Shown here piece after piece: positions 1 through 6,080 of a stretch of 7,489 nucleotides of DNA. Positions within the stretch are counted from its first letter, which is position 1, and each line of letters opens with the position of its first letter. The position numbers and the translations under genes were made by a program. The notes under the pieces were generated by a model, which searched no databases, had not been told where the DNA came from, and saw only the letters and a list, made by a program, of their open reading frames with translations. The DNA is from Gammaproteobacteria bacterium (GTDB taxonomy: Bacteria > Pseudomonadota > Gammaproteobacteria > SZUA-229), in NCBI GenBank assembly GCA_024278435.1, contig JAJRTD010000020.1, forward strand, positions 1-7,489, read 5' to 3'.

Positions 1-620
1 GGCCGTCCCTTGCCCCAGGGGGAATCCCAGGAAGGCTCATCCGGTTTTGCCGCTTTCCATAATACAAAGTCCAGCGGATCGTCCTTGTTTTCGTCCACCG
101 CTACCCGTTCACCGGCACGCAGGTCTTCCAGTTTTTTGCCCGACAGTTTGCCGTAACCGGCAAACGTGCTGACGTCATAATACACATCACCCTGCCCATC
201 GCCGGTTCTGGCGGCATAGGCATGACCTTTATCAATCAGGGTCTGGATCATGTCGATGATCTGCTGCATGGAGGCCGTGGCACAGGGCTCCTCGTCCGGT
301 GGCAGCACGCCCAGGGCAGCCGCATCCTGGTGCATGGCCGCGATAAAACGGGTGGTCAGCTCGGAAAAGTCCTCACCGTTTTCATTGGCACGGTTGATGA
401 TCTTGTCATCGATATCGGTGATGTTGCGCACATAGGTCACATCGTAACCGCTGTAACGCAGGTAGCGGGTCACCGTGTCGAACACCACCAGTACCCGCGC
501 GTGACCCAGATGACACAGATCATAAACCGTCATACCACAGACATACATTTTCACCTTGCCGGGGGTAATCGGGGTAAAAACTTCTTTTTTTCTGCTCAGA
601 CTATTGTGTATTCGTAACAT
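1..620 (-). CDS. cysS: Cysteinyl-tRNA synthetase, N-terminal 206 residues (cut by window edge)
   Basis: Class I aminoacyl-tRNA synthetase that activates cysteine with ATP and loads it onto tRNA-Cys in the cytoplasm. Translating the minus strand from the ATG at 620-618 gives an uninterrupted frame to the window edge. Visible landmarks are YVCGMTVYD with Cys28 (first zinc ligand that recognises the cysteine thiol), HLGH at residues 37-40 (the class I HIGH motif), [12 protein letters not shown] around 63-74, and the DFVLWK then [12 protein letters not shown] segment just before the edge, where the family continues with PGWHIECS. About 206 of the usual ~460 residues are present; the remaining zinc ligands and KMSKS loop lie outside. 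An in-frame TAA 21 nt upstream and no other ATG fix the start, although the Shine-Dalgarno sequence is poor. It is divergent from the phosphatase gene, 134 nt apart. Identity is near certain. Confidence 0.97.
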   Translation of the reverse strand, partial: MLRIHNSLSRKKEVFTPITPGKVKMYVCGMTVYDLCHLGHARVLVVFDTVTRYLRYSGYDVTYVRNITDIDDKIINRANENGEDFSELTTRFIAAMHQDAAALGVLPPDEEPCATASMQQIIDMIQTLIDKGHAYAARTGDGQGDVYYDVSTFAGYGKLSGKKLEDLRAGERVAVDENKDDPLDFVLWKAAKPDEPSWDSPWGKGR

Positions 621-754
621 GGGCTCACGCGAAGAATGTGGTTAATGGCCAAAAGATGCGGAATATTAACGGATTAACTCTTGAAGCGCTAACCATTCGA
701 CATAACTCAGGGTAAACTACGCGCTTTTCAGTCAAACCGTTTCCGAGTGTATAC
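621..754. promoter_or_regulatory. Divergent promoter region between cysS and the phosphatase gene
   Basis: This 134-nt gap must carry the promoters of two divergent genes, but neither is clear. For cysS (minus strand) the best -10 is TAATAT at 668-663, with a weak TTAGCG -35 18 nt upstream. Another -35-like TTGACT sits at 738-733 with only TACCCT 15 nt downstream. For the phosphatase (plus strand) TTGAAG at 681-686 is a fair -35, but the -10 at the right spacing (AACTCA, 704-709) is poor. The assignment is inference from gene orientation and weak hexamers. Confidence 0.3.
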
Positions 755-1225
755 ATGATCAAAGTGTTATTTGTTTGCATGGGCAATATCTGCCGCTCAC
801 CCACCGCCGAAGGCGTGTTTCGGCACAAGGTAAAACAGGCCGGCATGGAAGACCGCATCAGCATCGATTCGGCCGGCACCCATGCCTATCATGTCGGCAA
901 TCCACCCGACCCGCGCGCCCAGAAAGCAGCCCTGCAACGCAACATTGATCTCAGCGATCAGCGTGCGCGACGGGTCAATGCCGAGGACTTTATTGAGTTT
1001 GACTATGTTATTGCCATGGACGAAAGCAACCGCGACGACCTGCTGGCCATCTGCCCGCCGGGTTATGAAGAGCGGGTCTACCTGTTTCTTGAGTTTGCCG
1101 GCTGCGCCGAAAACGAAGTGCCTGACCCCTATTATGGCCAGGGCCGGGGATTTGAAATTGTACTCAACCTGGTGGAAGAAGCGGCCGAGGGTTTGTTAAC
1201 GCATATTAACAACACACATTCATAG
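755..1225 (+). CDS. Low-molecular-weight protein tyrosine phosphatase
   Basis: Cytoplasmic phosphatase of the LMW-PTP family, which hydrolyses phosphotyrosine through a cysteinyl-phosphate intermediate. The 156-residue protein has the N-terminal P-loop VCMGNICRS (Cys8-X5-Arg14-Ser15), with Cys8 as nucleophile and Arg14 as phosphate binder, and the late DPYYG motif (124-128) with Asp124 as general acid. Length is normal for a single-domain member. The start is the ATG right after GTGTATAC; only a weak GAG Shine-Dalgarno lies 8-10 nt upstream. No tyrosine-kinase or polysaccharide-export gene of the Wzc/Wzb type is adjacent, so the substrate cannot be inferred. In pseudomonads a homologous gene lies near murB, kdsB and rne (recalled, not searched); here rne follows directly and convergently. 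Arsenate reductases share the fold, but DPYYG and the CX5R loop favour a true LMW-PTP. Confidence 0.94.
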   Translation: MIKVLFVCMGNICRSPTAEGVFRHKVKQAGMEDRISIDSAGTHAYHVGNPPDPRAQKAALQRNIDLSDQRARRVNAEDFIEFDYVIAMDESNRDDLLAICPPGYEERVYLFLEFAGCAENEVPDPYYGQGRGFEIVLNLVEEAAEGLLTHINNTHS

Positions 1226-1228
1226 GCT

Positions 1229-1403
1229 TTAAAAGCATTTCACCACAGATTAGGGCAGGATACCCGTAAGTAGAACAACGCAGGAGCAGTTGTCGAGGCA
1301 CAGAGAGCACAGAGAACAACTATTTATTGTTAACGGCGCCGTAGGCGCCGTTAACAAAAGAAAACTCTGTGCTCTCTGTACCTCTGTGGTAAACAGCTTT
1401 TAA
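1229..1403. repeat. Large imperfect palindrome filling the gap between convergent phosphatase and rne genes
   Basis: Nested inverted repeats occupy nearly the entire intergenic space. The outer arms are 1229-1249 and 1383-1403 (18 of 21 positions complementary, including ACCACAGA/TCTGTGGT). The middle arms are 1296-1314 and 1365-1383 (18 of 19), built on a 9-nt period of GCACAGAGA units. The core is a perfect 14-bp stem, TTGTTAACGGCGCC at 1327-1340 against 1344-1357, with a GTA loop. The right side is continuous; the left side carries about 46 extra bases between outer and middle arms. The core hairpin could act as a bidirectional transcript end for the two genes, but neither side has a U-tract, so a canonical intrinsic terminator is not supported. 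CACAGAG-rich palindromes of this general look occur as dispersed intergenic repeats in various bacteria (my recollection, unverified). Confidence 0.85.
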
Positions 1404-3836
1404 CTATCGATCCACCGGTGAATTTGCCGGCCGGTTTTCATTGGACGATGGTTGCTTGTCGGCACTGCCACTGCCTTCCGCCGCACTCTTTTTCTCTGCT
1501 GCCGGTTTCTTTTCAGCCGCCGGCTTTTTATCGGTTGCCGGTTTTTTTTCTGCAGCCGGTTTTTCGGCCTGAGGCTTTTCAGTCCGCGGTTTATCAGTCA
1601 CGGGTTTATCCGCTGCAGATTTATCTGCTTTGGGTCGCTCGGTTTTCGGCTTGTCAGCGGCCGGCTTGCTGGCTGAAGCTTTATCTGCGGCAGCCGTTGC
1701 TGCTGTTTTAGCCGCTGCCGGTTTTTTATCCGCCGGCGCTTTCTTTTCAGGAGCCGGTGCAGATTCAGCGCTTACATTTTTCTGCACTGCCTCTTTCTGT
1801 GTCGTCTCATTGCCCTTTGACTCATTGGCTTTGGAGCGGTTGCCACCACCGCGACGACGGCGGCTACGGCCTGACTGGCCACCGGATCGGGAGGAATCCC
1901 TGGTTTTTGCAGCGCCGTCCTGTTTGGCGCCGCCACCCTGGGACTGCTTACCGGCAGATGCCCTGGCTGCATCCTGTGTATTATCCTGTTTACGGCCGCG
2001 GTTGCGGTTACGGTTACGTCCCTGGTTACGGCTCTGGCCACGACCCTGGCCGCGGTTCTGGCCACTGCGCTGACCGCGCCCCCTGCCACCGGACCTGGTT
2101 TTTGCCGCCGGTTTTTTCGGCTCAATCACTTCTTCCTTGTCACCGCTGAAAATGGAAACAAGCTTGCCCAGCAAACCGGTTGATTTCGTTTTTTCTTCAA
2201 CCACTGGCGCTTTGGCCTGTGGTTTGGGCCGATCCCCGGGTGAGATGGAACTGACCGCGGCCTGCTCCGGCTGTATGGGTTTTTCCCGGGTCACATCGAC
2301 ATTGTACTGGTCATCTTTTTCAGCACGCTGGTAACTGGCGGTTGTATCATTCTCGTCGTGCTCGCTTTTACGAACACGCTCGACTTTATATTGCGGGGTT
2401 TCCAGTGTCGGGTTGGCCACAATCAGCACATGAATACCGGCCTGTTTTTCAATTTCCAGTATTGCCTGGCGTTTCTCATTGAGCATATAGGTAGCGACAT
2501 CAATCGGCACCTGTATATCAACCCGGGCGGTGCCGGTTTTCAGGGCTTCTTCTTCAAGTATGCGCACCAGTGATAATGACAGTGACTCAACGGTACGGAT
2601 GGTGCCCTGACCGTTACAGCGCGGACAGACTATCTGGGTGGATTCACCTAGTGAGGGTTTGAGGCGCTGACGTGACATTTCCAGCAGGCCAAAACGTGAG
2701 ATACGGCCGATCTGCACCCTGGCACGATCCAGCTGCACCGCGTCATTGAGACGGTTTTCAACCGAGCGCTGGTTGCGATTGTTCATCATATCAATGAAAT
2801 CGATTACCACCAGGCCACCGAGGTCACGTAAACGTAACTGGCGGGCGATTTCATCGGCCGCTTCCAGGTTGGTATTGGTGGCGGTTTCTTCGATATCGCC
2901 GCCCTTGGTTGCACGGGCAGAGTTGATATCAATGGAAATCAACGCTTCGGTATGGTCAATAACAATGGCGCCACCGGAAGGCAACGTCACTTCACGGCGA
3001 TAAGCCGATTCAATCTGGTTCTCAACCTGGAAACGGTTAAACAAGGGCACGGTGTCATCGTAATACTTGATTTTATGTATGCTGTTGGGCATTACCTGCT
3101 GTACAAAATCGATGGCAGCATCGTAAACCTCTCTGGAATCGATCAGTACTTCGCTGATATCGCTTCTGAAATAATCGCGCAGCGCACGGGTACTGACATC
3201 ACTTTCCTGGTAGATCAGGAACGGTGACGGGCGTTCTGCAGCGGCCTTTTCAAAAGCCGACCACAGTTGCAACAGGTAATCCAGGTCCCACTGCAGCTCT
3301 TCAGAGCTGCGGCCGACACCGGCAGTGCGCACGATCAAGCCCATGCCATCGGGTACCTTCAGCTGGCTTAAGGCTTCGCGGATAAGGTTGCGGTCTTCAC
3401 CCTCGATGCGGCGGGAAACACCACCGGCACGGGGATTATTCGGCATCAGCACCAGGTAACGCCCGGCCAGGCTGATAAAGGTGGTTAAGGCCGCACCCTT
3501 GTTACCGCGTTCTTCTTTTTCCACCTGGACAATGACTTCCTGTCCTTCTTTAATGGCGGTACGGATATCGGGACGGCCAGATTGCTGCTGTGCTTCTTCG
3601 GTGAAGTACATGCGGGCAACTTCCTTGAACGGCAGGAAGCCGTGGCGCTCAGCGCCGTAATCAACAAAACAAGCCTCAAGGCTGGGTTCGACGCGGGTAA
3701 TTTTACCTTTGTAGACGTTGGATTTTTTCTGTTCCCGAGACGGGACCTCTACGTCCAGATCGTAAAGTTGCTGACCATCGACCATGGCGACGCGAACTTC
3801 TTCTTTCTGGACTGCATTGATAAGAATTCTCTTCAT
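1404..3836 (-). CDS. rne: Ribonuclease E
   Basis: Endoribonuclease that starts mRNA decay and processes rRNA and tRNA precursors, cutting A/U-rich single-stranded sites; it scaffolds the degradosome at the inner membrane. The catalytic half closely follows E. coli RNase E: S1 domain about 36-126, 5'-sensor region with VRTAG (169-173), DNase I-like domain with Mg ligands Asp303 (SIDINS) and Asp346 (VIDFIDM), and Zn-link CPRCNG (Cys404, Cys407). Residues 553-566 ([14 protein letters not shown]) form an amphipathic stretch matching the membrane-targeting segment A. Then come an Arg/Gly/Asn/Gln-rich RNA-binding region (581-616), a second basic patch (649-667) and an Ala/Lys/Pro/Asp-rich tail (698-787). 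At 810 residues it is shorter than the 1061 of E. coli; I recognise no enolase- or PNPase-binding motif in the tail. RNase G lacks the long tail. The Shine-Dalgarno is weak (CAGG, 11 nt from ATG). The long leader suggests the feedback control known for E. coli rne. Confidence 0.98.
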   Translation of the reverse strand: MKRILINAVQKEEVRVAMVDGQQLYDLDVEVPSREQKKSNVYKGKITRVEPSLEACFVDYGAERHGFLPFKEVARMYFTEEAQQQSGRPDIRTAIKEGQEVIVQVEKEERGNKGAALTTFISLAGRYLVLMPNNPRAGGVSRRIEGEDRNLIREALSQLKVPDGMGLIVRTAGVGRSSEELQWDLDYLLQLWSAFEKAAAERPSPFLIYQESDVSTRALRDYFRSDISEVLIDSREVYDAAIDFVQQVMPNSIHKIKYYDDTVPLFNRFQVENQIESAYRREVTLPSGGAIVIDHTEALISIDINSARATKGGDIEETATNTNLEAADEIARQLRLRDLGGLVVIDFIDMMNNRNQRSVENRLNDAVQLDRARVQIGRISRFGLLEMSRQRLKPSLGESTQIVCPRCNGQGTIRTVESLSLSLVRILEEEALKTGTARVDIQVPIDVATYMLNEKRQAILEIEKQAGIHVLIVANPTLETPQYKVERVRKSEHDENDTTASYQRAEKDDQYNVDVTREKPIQPEQAAVSSISPGDRPKPQAKAPVVEEKTKSTGLLGKLVSIFSGDKEEVIEPKKPAAKTRSGGRGRGQRSGQNRGQGRGQSRNQGRNRNRNRGRKQDNTQDAARASAGKQSQGGGAKQDGAAKTRDSSRSGGQSGRSRRRRGGGNRSKANESKGNETTQKEAVQKNVSAESAPAPEKKAPADKKPAAAKTAATAAADKASASKPAADKPKTERPKADKSAADKPVTDKPRTEKPQAEKPAAEKKPATDKKPAAEKKPAAEKKSAAEGSGSADKQPSSNENRPANSPVDR
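1476..1745 (-). repeat. Degenerate tandem Ala/Lys/Pro repeats in the rne tail
   Basis: Residues 698-787 of RNase E are made of loosely repeated units such as ADKP, TDKP, AEKP and AEKKPA. In DNA (plus strand) they appear as recurring GCCGG-TTTTTT blocks. The segment is predicted to be disordered and highly charged. Such stretches vary in length by slippage and often serve as linkers or protein-docking tails. It also produces long open frames on the opposite strand that are not genes. Confidence 0.8.
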
Positions 3837-3837
3837 T

Positions 3838-3873
3838 TGCAGTTAAACCTGTTGTTAAACCCGCTTTTAAACC
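3838..3873 (-). repeat. Three tandem 12-nt units ending next to the rne start codon
   Basis: Read on the rne strand, the leader ends in GGTTTAAAAGCG, GGTTTAACAACA and GGTTTAACTGCA, then one A and the ATG. The heptamer GGTTTAA is perfect in all three units at exact 12-nt spacing. A degenerate fourth unit (GTTAA core, 3874-3885) precedes them. The last unit carries the only Shine-Dalgarno-like AGG. In RNA, GGUUU fits the RN-WUU cleavage preference described for RNase E, so these could be cleavage or binding sites for the gene's own product. The repeats are directly visible; the function is inference. Confidence 0.75.
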
Positions 3874-3880
3874 ACTGTTA

Positions 3881-3920
3881 ACGTCTCGTTCTTTACCCTG
3901 TTTCAGGGTGCGAGCGGCGT
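3881..3920 (-). promoter_or_regulatory. Hairpin with internal loops in the rne leader, candidate autoregulatory element
   Basis: On the rne transcript this forms ACG/CGU, then CUCG/CGAG, then a perfect 6-bp ACCCUG/CAGGGU stem with an AAA loop. The stems are separated by asymmetric internal loops, one of them the unpaired purine run AAAGAA. It sits about 44 nt upstream of the rne ATG, just before the 12-nt repeats. In E. coli a conserved stem-loop with internal loops (hp2) in the rne leader binds RNase E and mediates feedback. This hairpin is a positional and structural analogue; no sequence homology is claimed. Confidence 0.5.
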
Positions 3921-4043
3921 ACTGCAATGCACAGAAAAAAATTAATAGCGTCCACATAAAAAATGCGGACTCTGGCAGAGTAACAGTATTATTGAGGTTG
4001 AAAATCGGGGAAATCATTAATCGTAAATTGTTTTTCTAGTTAA

Positions 4044-4073
4044 TTCATAGCTGCCGGCTGTCATAAACGACAA
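4044..4073 (-). promoter_or_regulatory. Candidate rne promoter
   Basis: On the minus strand TTGTCG (4073-4068) and TATGAA (4049-4044) are 18 nt apart, each matching 4 of 6 consensus bases for the housekeeping sigma factor. This would give an rne leader of about 200 nt containing the hairpin and the 12-nt repeats. A perfect TTGACA lies farther upstream at 4305-4300, but its nearest -10-like TATACC is only 14 nt away. Confidence 0.3.
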
Positions 4074-4167
4074 AAAAGCAGATATGTAAAATCAGTTTAT
4101 TACCTGGAGCAGCAGAATTATCTCTGTATCGAAATAGTTGTATCTGGTTGCCATATTCGGTGATATT

Positions 4168-4203
4168 GCAGCAATCGCGCTGCCTTGATGACCTTTCATC
4201 AAG
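4168..4203. promoter_or_regulatory. Perfect 8-bp dyad plus adjacent hairpin between the rne and rluC promoters
   Basis: CTTGATGA (4184-4191) and TCATCAAG (4196-4203) are exact reverse complements around a 4-nt CCTT spacer. Directly beside it, GCAGC (4168-4172) and GCTGC (4179-4183) form a second stem with a 6-nt loop. There is no T-run on either side, so it is not an intrinsic terminator. It lies between the candidate divergent promoters, which suits an operator for a dimeric regulator or a structured leader segment. No known regulator's site is recognised. Confidence 0.5.
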
Positions 4204-4237
4204 CTTATAGTCCTTTATTAATGCCTGTTATTTTGTT

Positions 4238-4267
4238 TTGATTACGGCGAAATTCCTGACATATACA
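4238..4267 (+). promoter_or_regulatory. Candidate rluC operon promoter
   Basis: TTGATT (4238-4243) and TATACA (4262-4267) are separated by 18 nt, each 4 of 6 to consensus. Transcription from about 4274 would give a leader of roughly 127 nt before rluC. Support is only hexamer similarity and position. Confidence 0.3.
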
Positions 4268-4400
4268 GTAACTTGTGCTGGTATATGCAGCATCAAGTCT
4301 GTCAAAATGCATGCCTTTGGTCAACTTTATTTGAACATCGTTCCCTGAGCACCCCATCACCAGCCACTGACGAACGACAAAAGGCCAACGACTTTTATAT

Positions 4401-5357
4401 ATGCAGATAAACAAAAACAGCGCCAGCCAGATTACCATCAGCGACAGCCAGACCGGCCAGCGTATCGATAATTTTCTGCTCAAGCATTTAAAAGGCGTAC
4501 CCAGGAGCCATATTTATCGCCTGCTGCGCAGCGGCCAGGTACGCATCAACAGTGGCCGCAAAAAACCGCATTACAAGTTACAGGCCGGAGACATTCTGCG
4601 CCTGCCCCCGGTCCACATCAACGAAGATGAAAACAGCCCGGTGCCGGACAGCGTTCTGCGCAAGCTGGAAAACGCCATTATTTATGAAGACGACGACATC
4701 CTCGCCATTAACAAGCCCTCGGGTATCGCCGTACACAAGGGCAGCGGCCTGCGATTCGGCGTCATCGAGGCCTTTCGCCAGATCCGGCCGGAACAGACAC
4801 TGGAGCTGGTACACCGCCTCGACCGGGAAACCAGCGGCTGCCTGTTGCTGGCAAAAAACCGCCAGCTGCTGGCCTTGCTGCACGAATTATTACGCCATGA
4901 AAAAACCACCCATATTGAAAAAACCTACCTCGCCCTGGTCGATGGCTGCTGGCAGGGCGGCAAACGGACGATTGATACCGGCATCAGCAAAATTAAACGT
5001 GGCGGTGAACATATTATGCAGATCGATGAAAATGGCGACCGCGCTATCAGCCACTTTGAAGTAGTGGAGGTATTTGATAACGCTGACACCCCGCCCTGCA
5101 GCCTGATGAAAATCCGCATTGAAACCGGGCGCACCCACCAGATCCGGGTGCATGCCCTGTATAGCGGCCACCCGATTACCGGCGACAGCAAGTACGGCAA
5201 TAAAACAGCAAACCAGCAGTTTCGAAAACTGGGCCTGAAACGCCTGTTTCTGCACGCCCAACAGTTGTATTTGCCACTGGCCACCCCCATTACCATAGAG
5301 GCGGCACTCAGTGATGAACTGGAAGCGCTGTTAAGCCTGTTACGACAGAACCAATAA
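4401..5357 (+). CDS. rluC: 23S rRNA pseudouridine synthase RluC
   Basis: Pseudouridine synthase of the RluA family; in E. coli RluC isomerises U955, U2504 and U2580 of 23S rRNA, near the peptidyl-transferase centre. The 318-residue protein matches the E. coli length (319). It has an N-terminal S4 RNA-binding domain (about 19-78, with GQRIDNFLLKHLKGVP and KPHYKLQAGD), the LAINKPSGIAVHKGSG segment (101-116), catalytic Asp141 in HRLDRETSG (138-146) and the late GRTHQIRVH motif. The S4 domain and resemblance to E. coli RluC favour RluC over RluA, which lacks S4, or RluD. The ATG at 4401 is the only ATG start after an in-frame TGA at 4368-4370, yet it has no Shine-Dalgarno; the preceding bases are ACTTTTATAT. 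It is first of three co-directional genes and divergent from rne, as in E. coli. Confidence 0.95.
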   Translation: MQINKNSASQITISDSQTGQRIDNFLLKHLKGVPRSHIYRLLRSGQVRINSGRKKPHYKLQAGDILRLPPVHINEDENSPVPDSVLRKLENAIIYEDDDILAINKPSGIAVHKGSGLRFGVIEAFRQIRPEQTLELVHRLDRETSGCLLLAKNRQLLALLHELLRHEKTTHIEKTYLALVDGCWQGGKRTIDTGISKIKRGGEHIMQIDENGDRAISHFEVVEVFDNADTPPCSLMKIRIETGRTHQIRVHALYSGHPITGDSKYGNKTANQQFRKLGLKRLFLHAQQLYLPLATPITIEAALSDELEALLSLLRQNQ

Positions 5358-5377
5358 CCCATCAGTAAAGATAATCA

Positions 5378-6046
5378 ATGAAACAGTTTCCCCTACTCGT
5401 TTTTGACTGGGACGGCACCCTGGTTGATTCAATTGAGCGCATTGTCACCAGCCTGCAGTTTGCCAGCAAACAGGCCATCAGTATCGACATCAGCGAAAGC
5501 CGGGCCCGGGACGTTATCGGCCTCGGCCTGATGGAAGCCATCCTGAAACTGCACCCGGAATTTAACGAAGCGGCACACAAAGCAGAACTGGATAACATTG
5601 CCGATGCCTACCGCCAGCACTACCTTTACCAGAACCCGGTGCCGGCGCCGCTGTTCCCCGGCGTGGAAGAATTACTGGGCGAACTGCAAGGCCAGGGTTA
5701 TACACTGGCCGTTTCTACCGGCAAAAGCCGCAGCGGCCTGCAGCGCTCAATCGATGAACACCGCATGGCCGGTTATTTCAGCACCACCCGCTGCGCCGGT
5801 GAAAACCGATCCAAGCCGCACCCGGAAATGCTGCATGAAATTATCGACGAACTGAACTTTTCAGCCTCGCAGGCACTCATGATAGGTGACAGTGAACACG
5901 ACATGAAAATGGCGAACAACGCCAATATGCAGTGCATCGGTGTCACCCACGGGGTACACGATGCTGAAACACTGGGCAAATATAATCCTTTAATTTGTTT
6001 AGACAATATTACAGAATTATCCGATTACTTGAGCCATAATCCCTAA
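5378..6046 (+). CDS. HAD-superfamily hydrolase (phosphoglycolate phosphatase-like)
   Basis: Soluble Mg-dependent phosphatase of the haloacid dehalogenase superfamily, subfamily IA. In 222 residues all four HAD motifs are visible: motif I VFDWDGTLVDS with nucleophile Asp10 and acid/base Asp12; motif II AVSTGKS with Thr114; motif III Lys146 in RSKPHPEML; and motif IV MIGDSEHDMKMA with Asp171 and Asp175. A helical cap lies between motif I and about residue 90. Substrate is unknown: phosphoglycolate, a nucleotide or another small phosphate ester are all possible, and sequence alone does not decide. It starts 20 nt after the rluC stop with a weak AAAG ribosome-binding site 7 nt from ATG, and ends 34 nt before sppA, so it is probably cotranscribed with both. 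A HAD gene also sits between rluC and sppA in pseudomonads (recalled), which marks it as a conserved member of the cluster. Confidence 0.92.
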   Translation: MKQFPLLVFDWDGTLVDSIERIVTSLQFASKQAISIDISESRARDVIGLGLMEAILKLHPEFNEAAHKAELDNIADAYRQHYLYQNPVPAPLFPGVEELLGELQGQGYTLAVSTGKSRSGLQRSIDEHRMAGYFSTTRCAGENRSKPHPEMLHEIIDELNFSASQALMIGDSEHDMKMANNANMQCIGVTHGVHDAETLGKYNPLICLDNITELSDYLSHNP

Positions 6047-6080
6047 CCATACAGACACAGGATACAAGCAGGAAACCACT

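Larger units (their letters stand above)
3837..4400. promoter_or_regulatory. Long divergent intergenic region with the rne leader and the rluC upstream region
   Basis: 564 nt without a convincing protein gene. The rne-proximal third (about 3837-4040) is interpreted as the rne 5' leader, with tandem 12-nt repeats at 3838-3873 and a hairpin at 3881-3920. The middle holds an 8-bp dyad at 4184-4203 beside a smaller hairpin at 4168-4183. The right part leads into rluC. E. coli rne and rluC are also divergent, and E. coli rne has a long (~361 nt) leader that mediates autoregulation, so a long gap here fits. Short frames such as a 13-codon ATG frame at 4308-4349 have no ribosome-binding signal. No tRNA or recognised riboswitch was seen. 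Confidence 0.6.

Noticed and set aside
222..617. 131-codon plus-strand frame near the left edge
   Set aside because: Antisense to cysS, whose minus-strand reading gives clear family motifs throughout.
1327..1357. GC-rich perfect hairpin as an intrinsic terminator for the phosphatase or rne
   Set aside because: The stem is strong, but neither strand has a U-tract after it (AAAAGAAAA on one side, TAAATAG on the other). Kept as a repeat, with termination only a possibility.
1296..1390. CACAGAG-type repeats as a CRISPR array
   Set aside because: The repeats are short, adjacent at 8-9 nt period and arranged as inverted arms, with no regular spacers.
1630..2149. Long plus-strand frames opposite the rne tail
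   Set aside because: They are antisense to the low-complexity Ala/Lys/Pro and Arg-rich coding region, which suppresses stop codons on the other strand; compositionally biased and without domains.
3703..4017. 104-codon minus-strand frame overlapping the rne start
   Set aside because: It overlaps the rne leader and its first ~45 codons in another frame; the C-terminal part is a frame-shifted reading of rne. A translated upstream frame is not excluded, but nothing supports it.
4300..4305. Consensus TTGACA on the minus strand as the rne -35
   Set aside because: The only -10-like sequence (TATACC) is 14 nt away, too close for a normal sigma-70 promoter; kept only as a remark.
4205..4483. 92-codon minus-strand frame with a hydrophobic N-terminus
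   Set aside because: It begins antisense inside rluC and runs into the intergenic region; the hydrophobic start is the complement of the rluC N-terminus. No ribosome-binding site or recognised domain.
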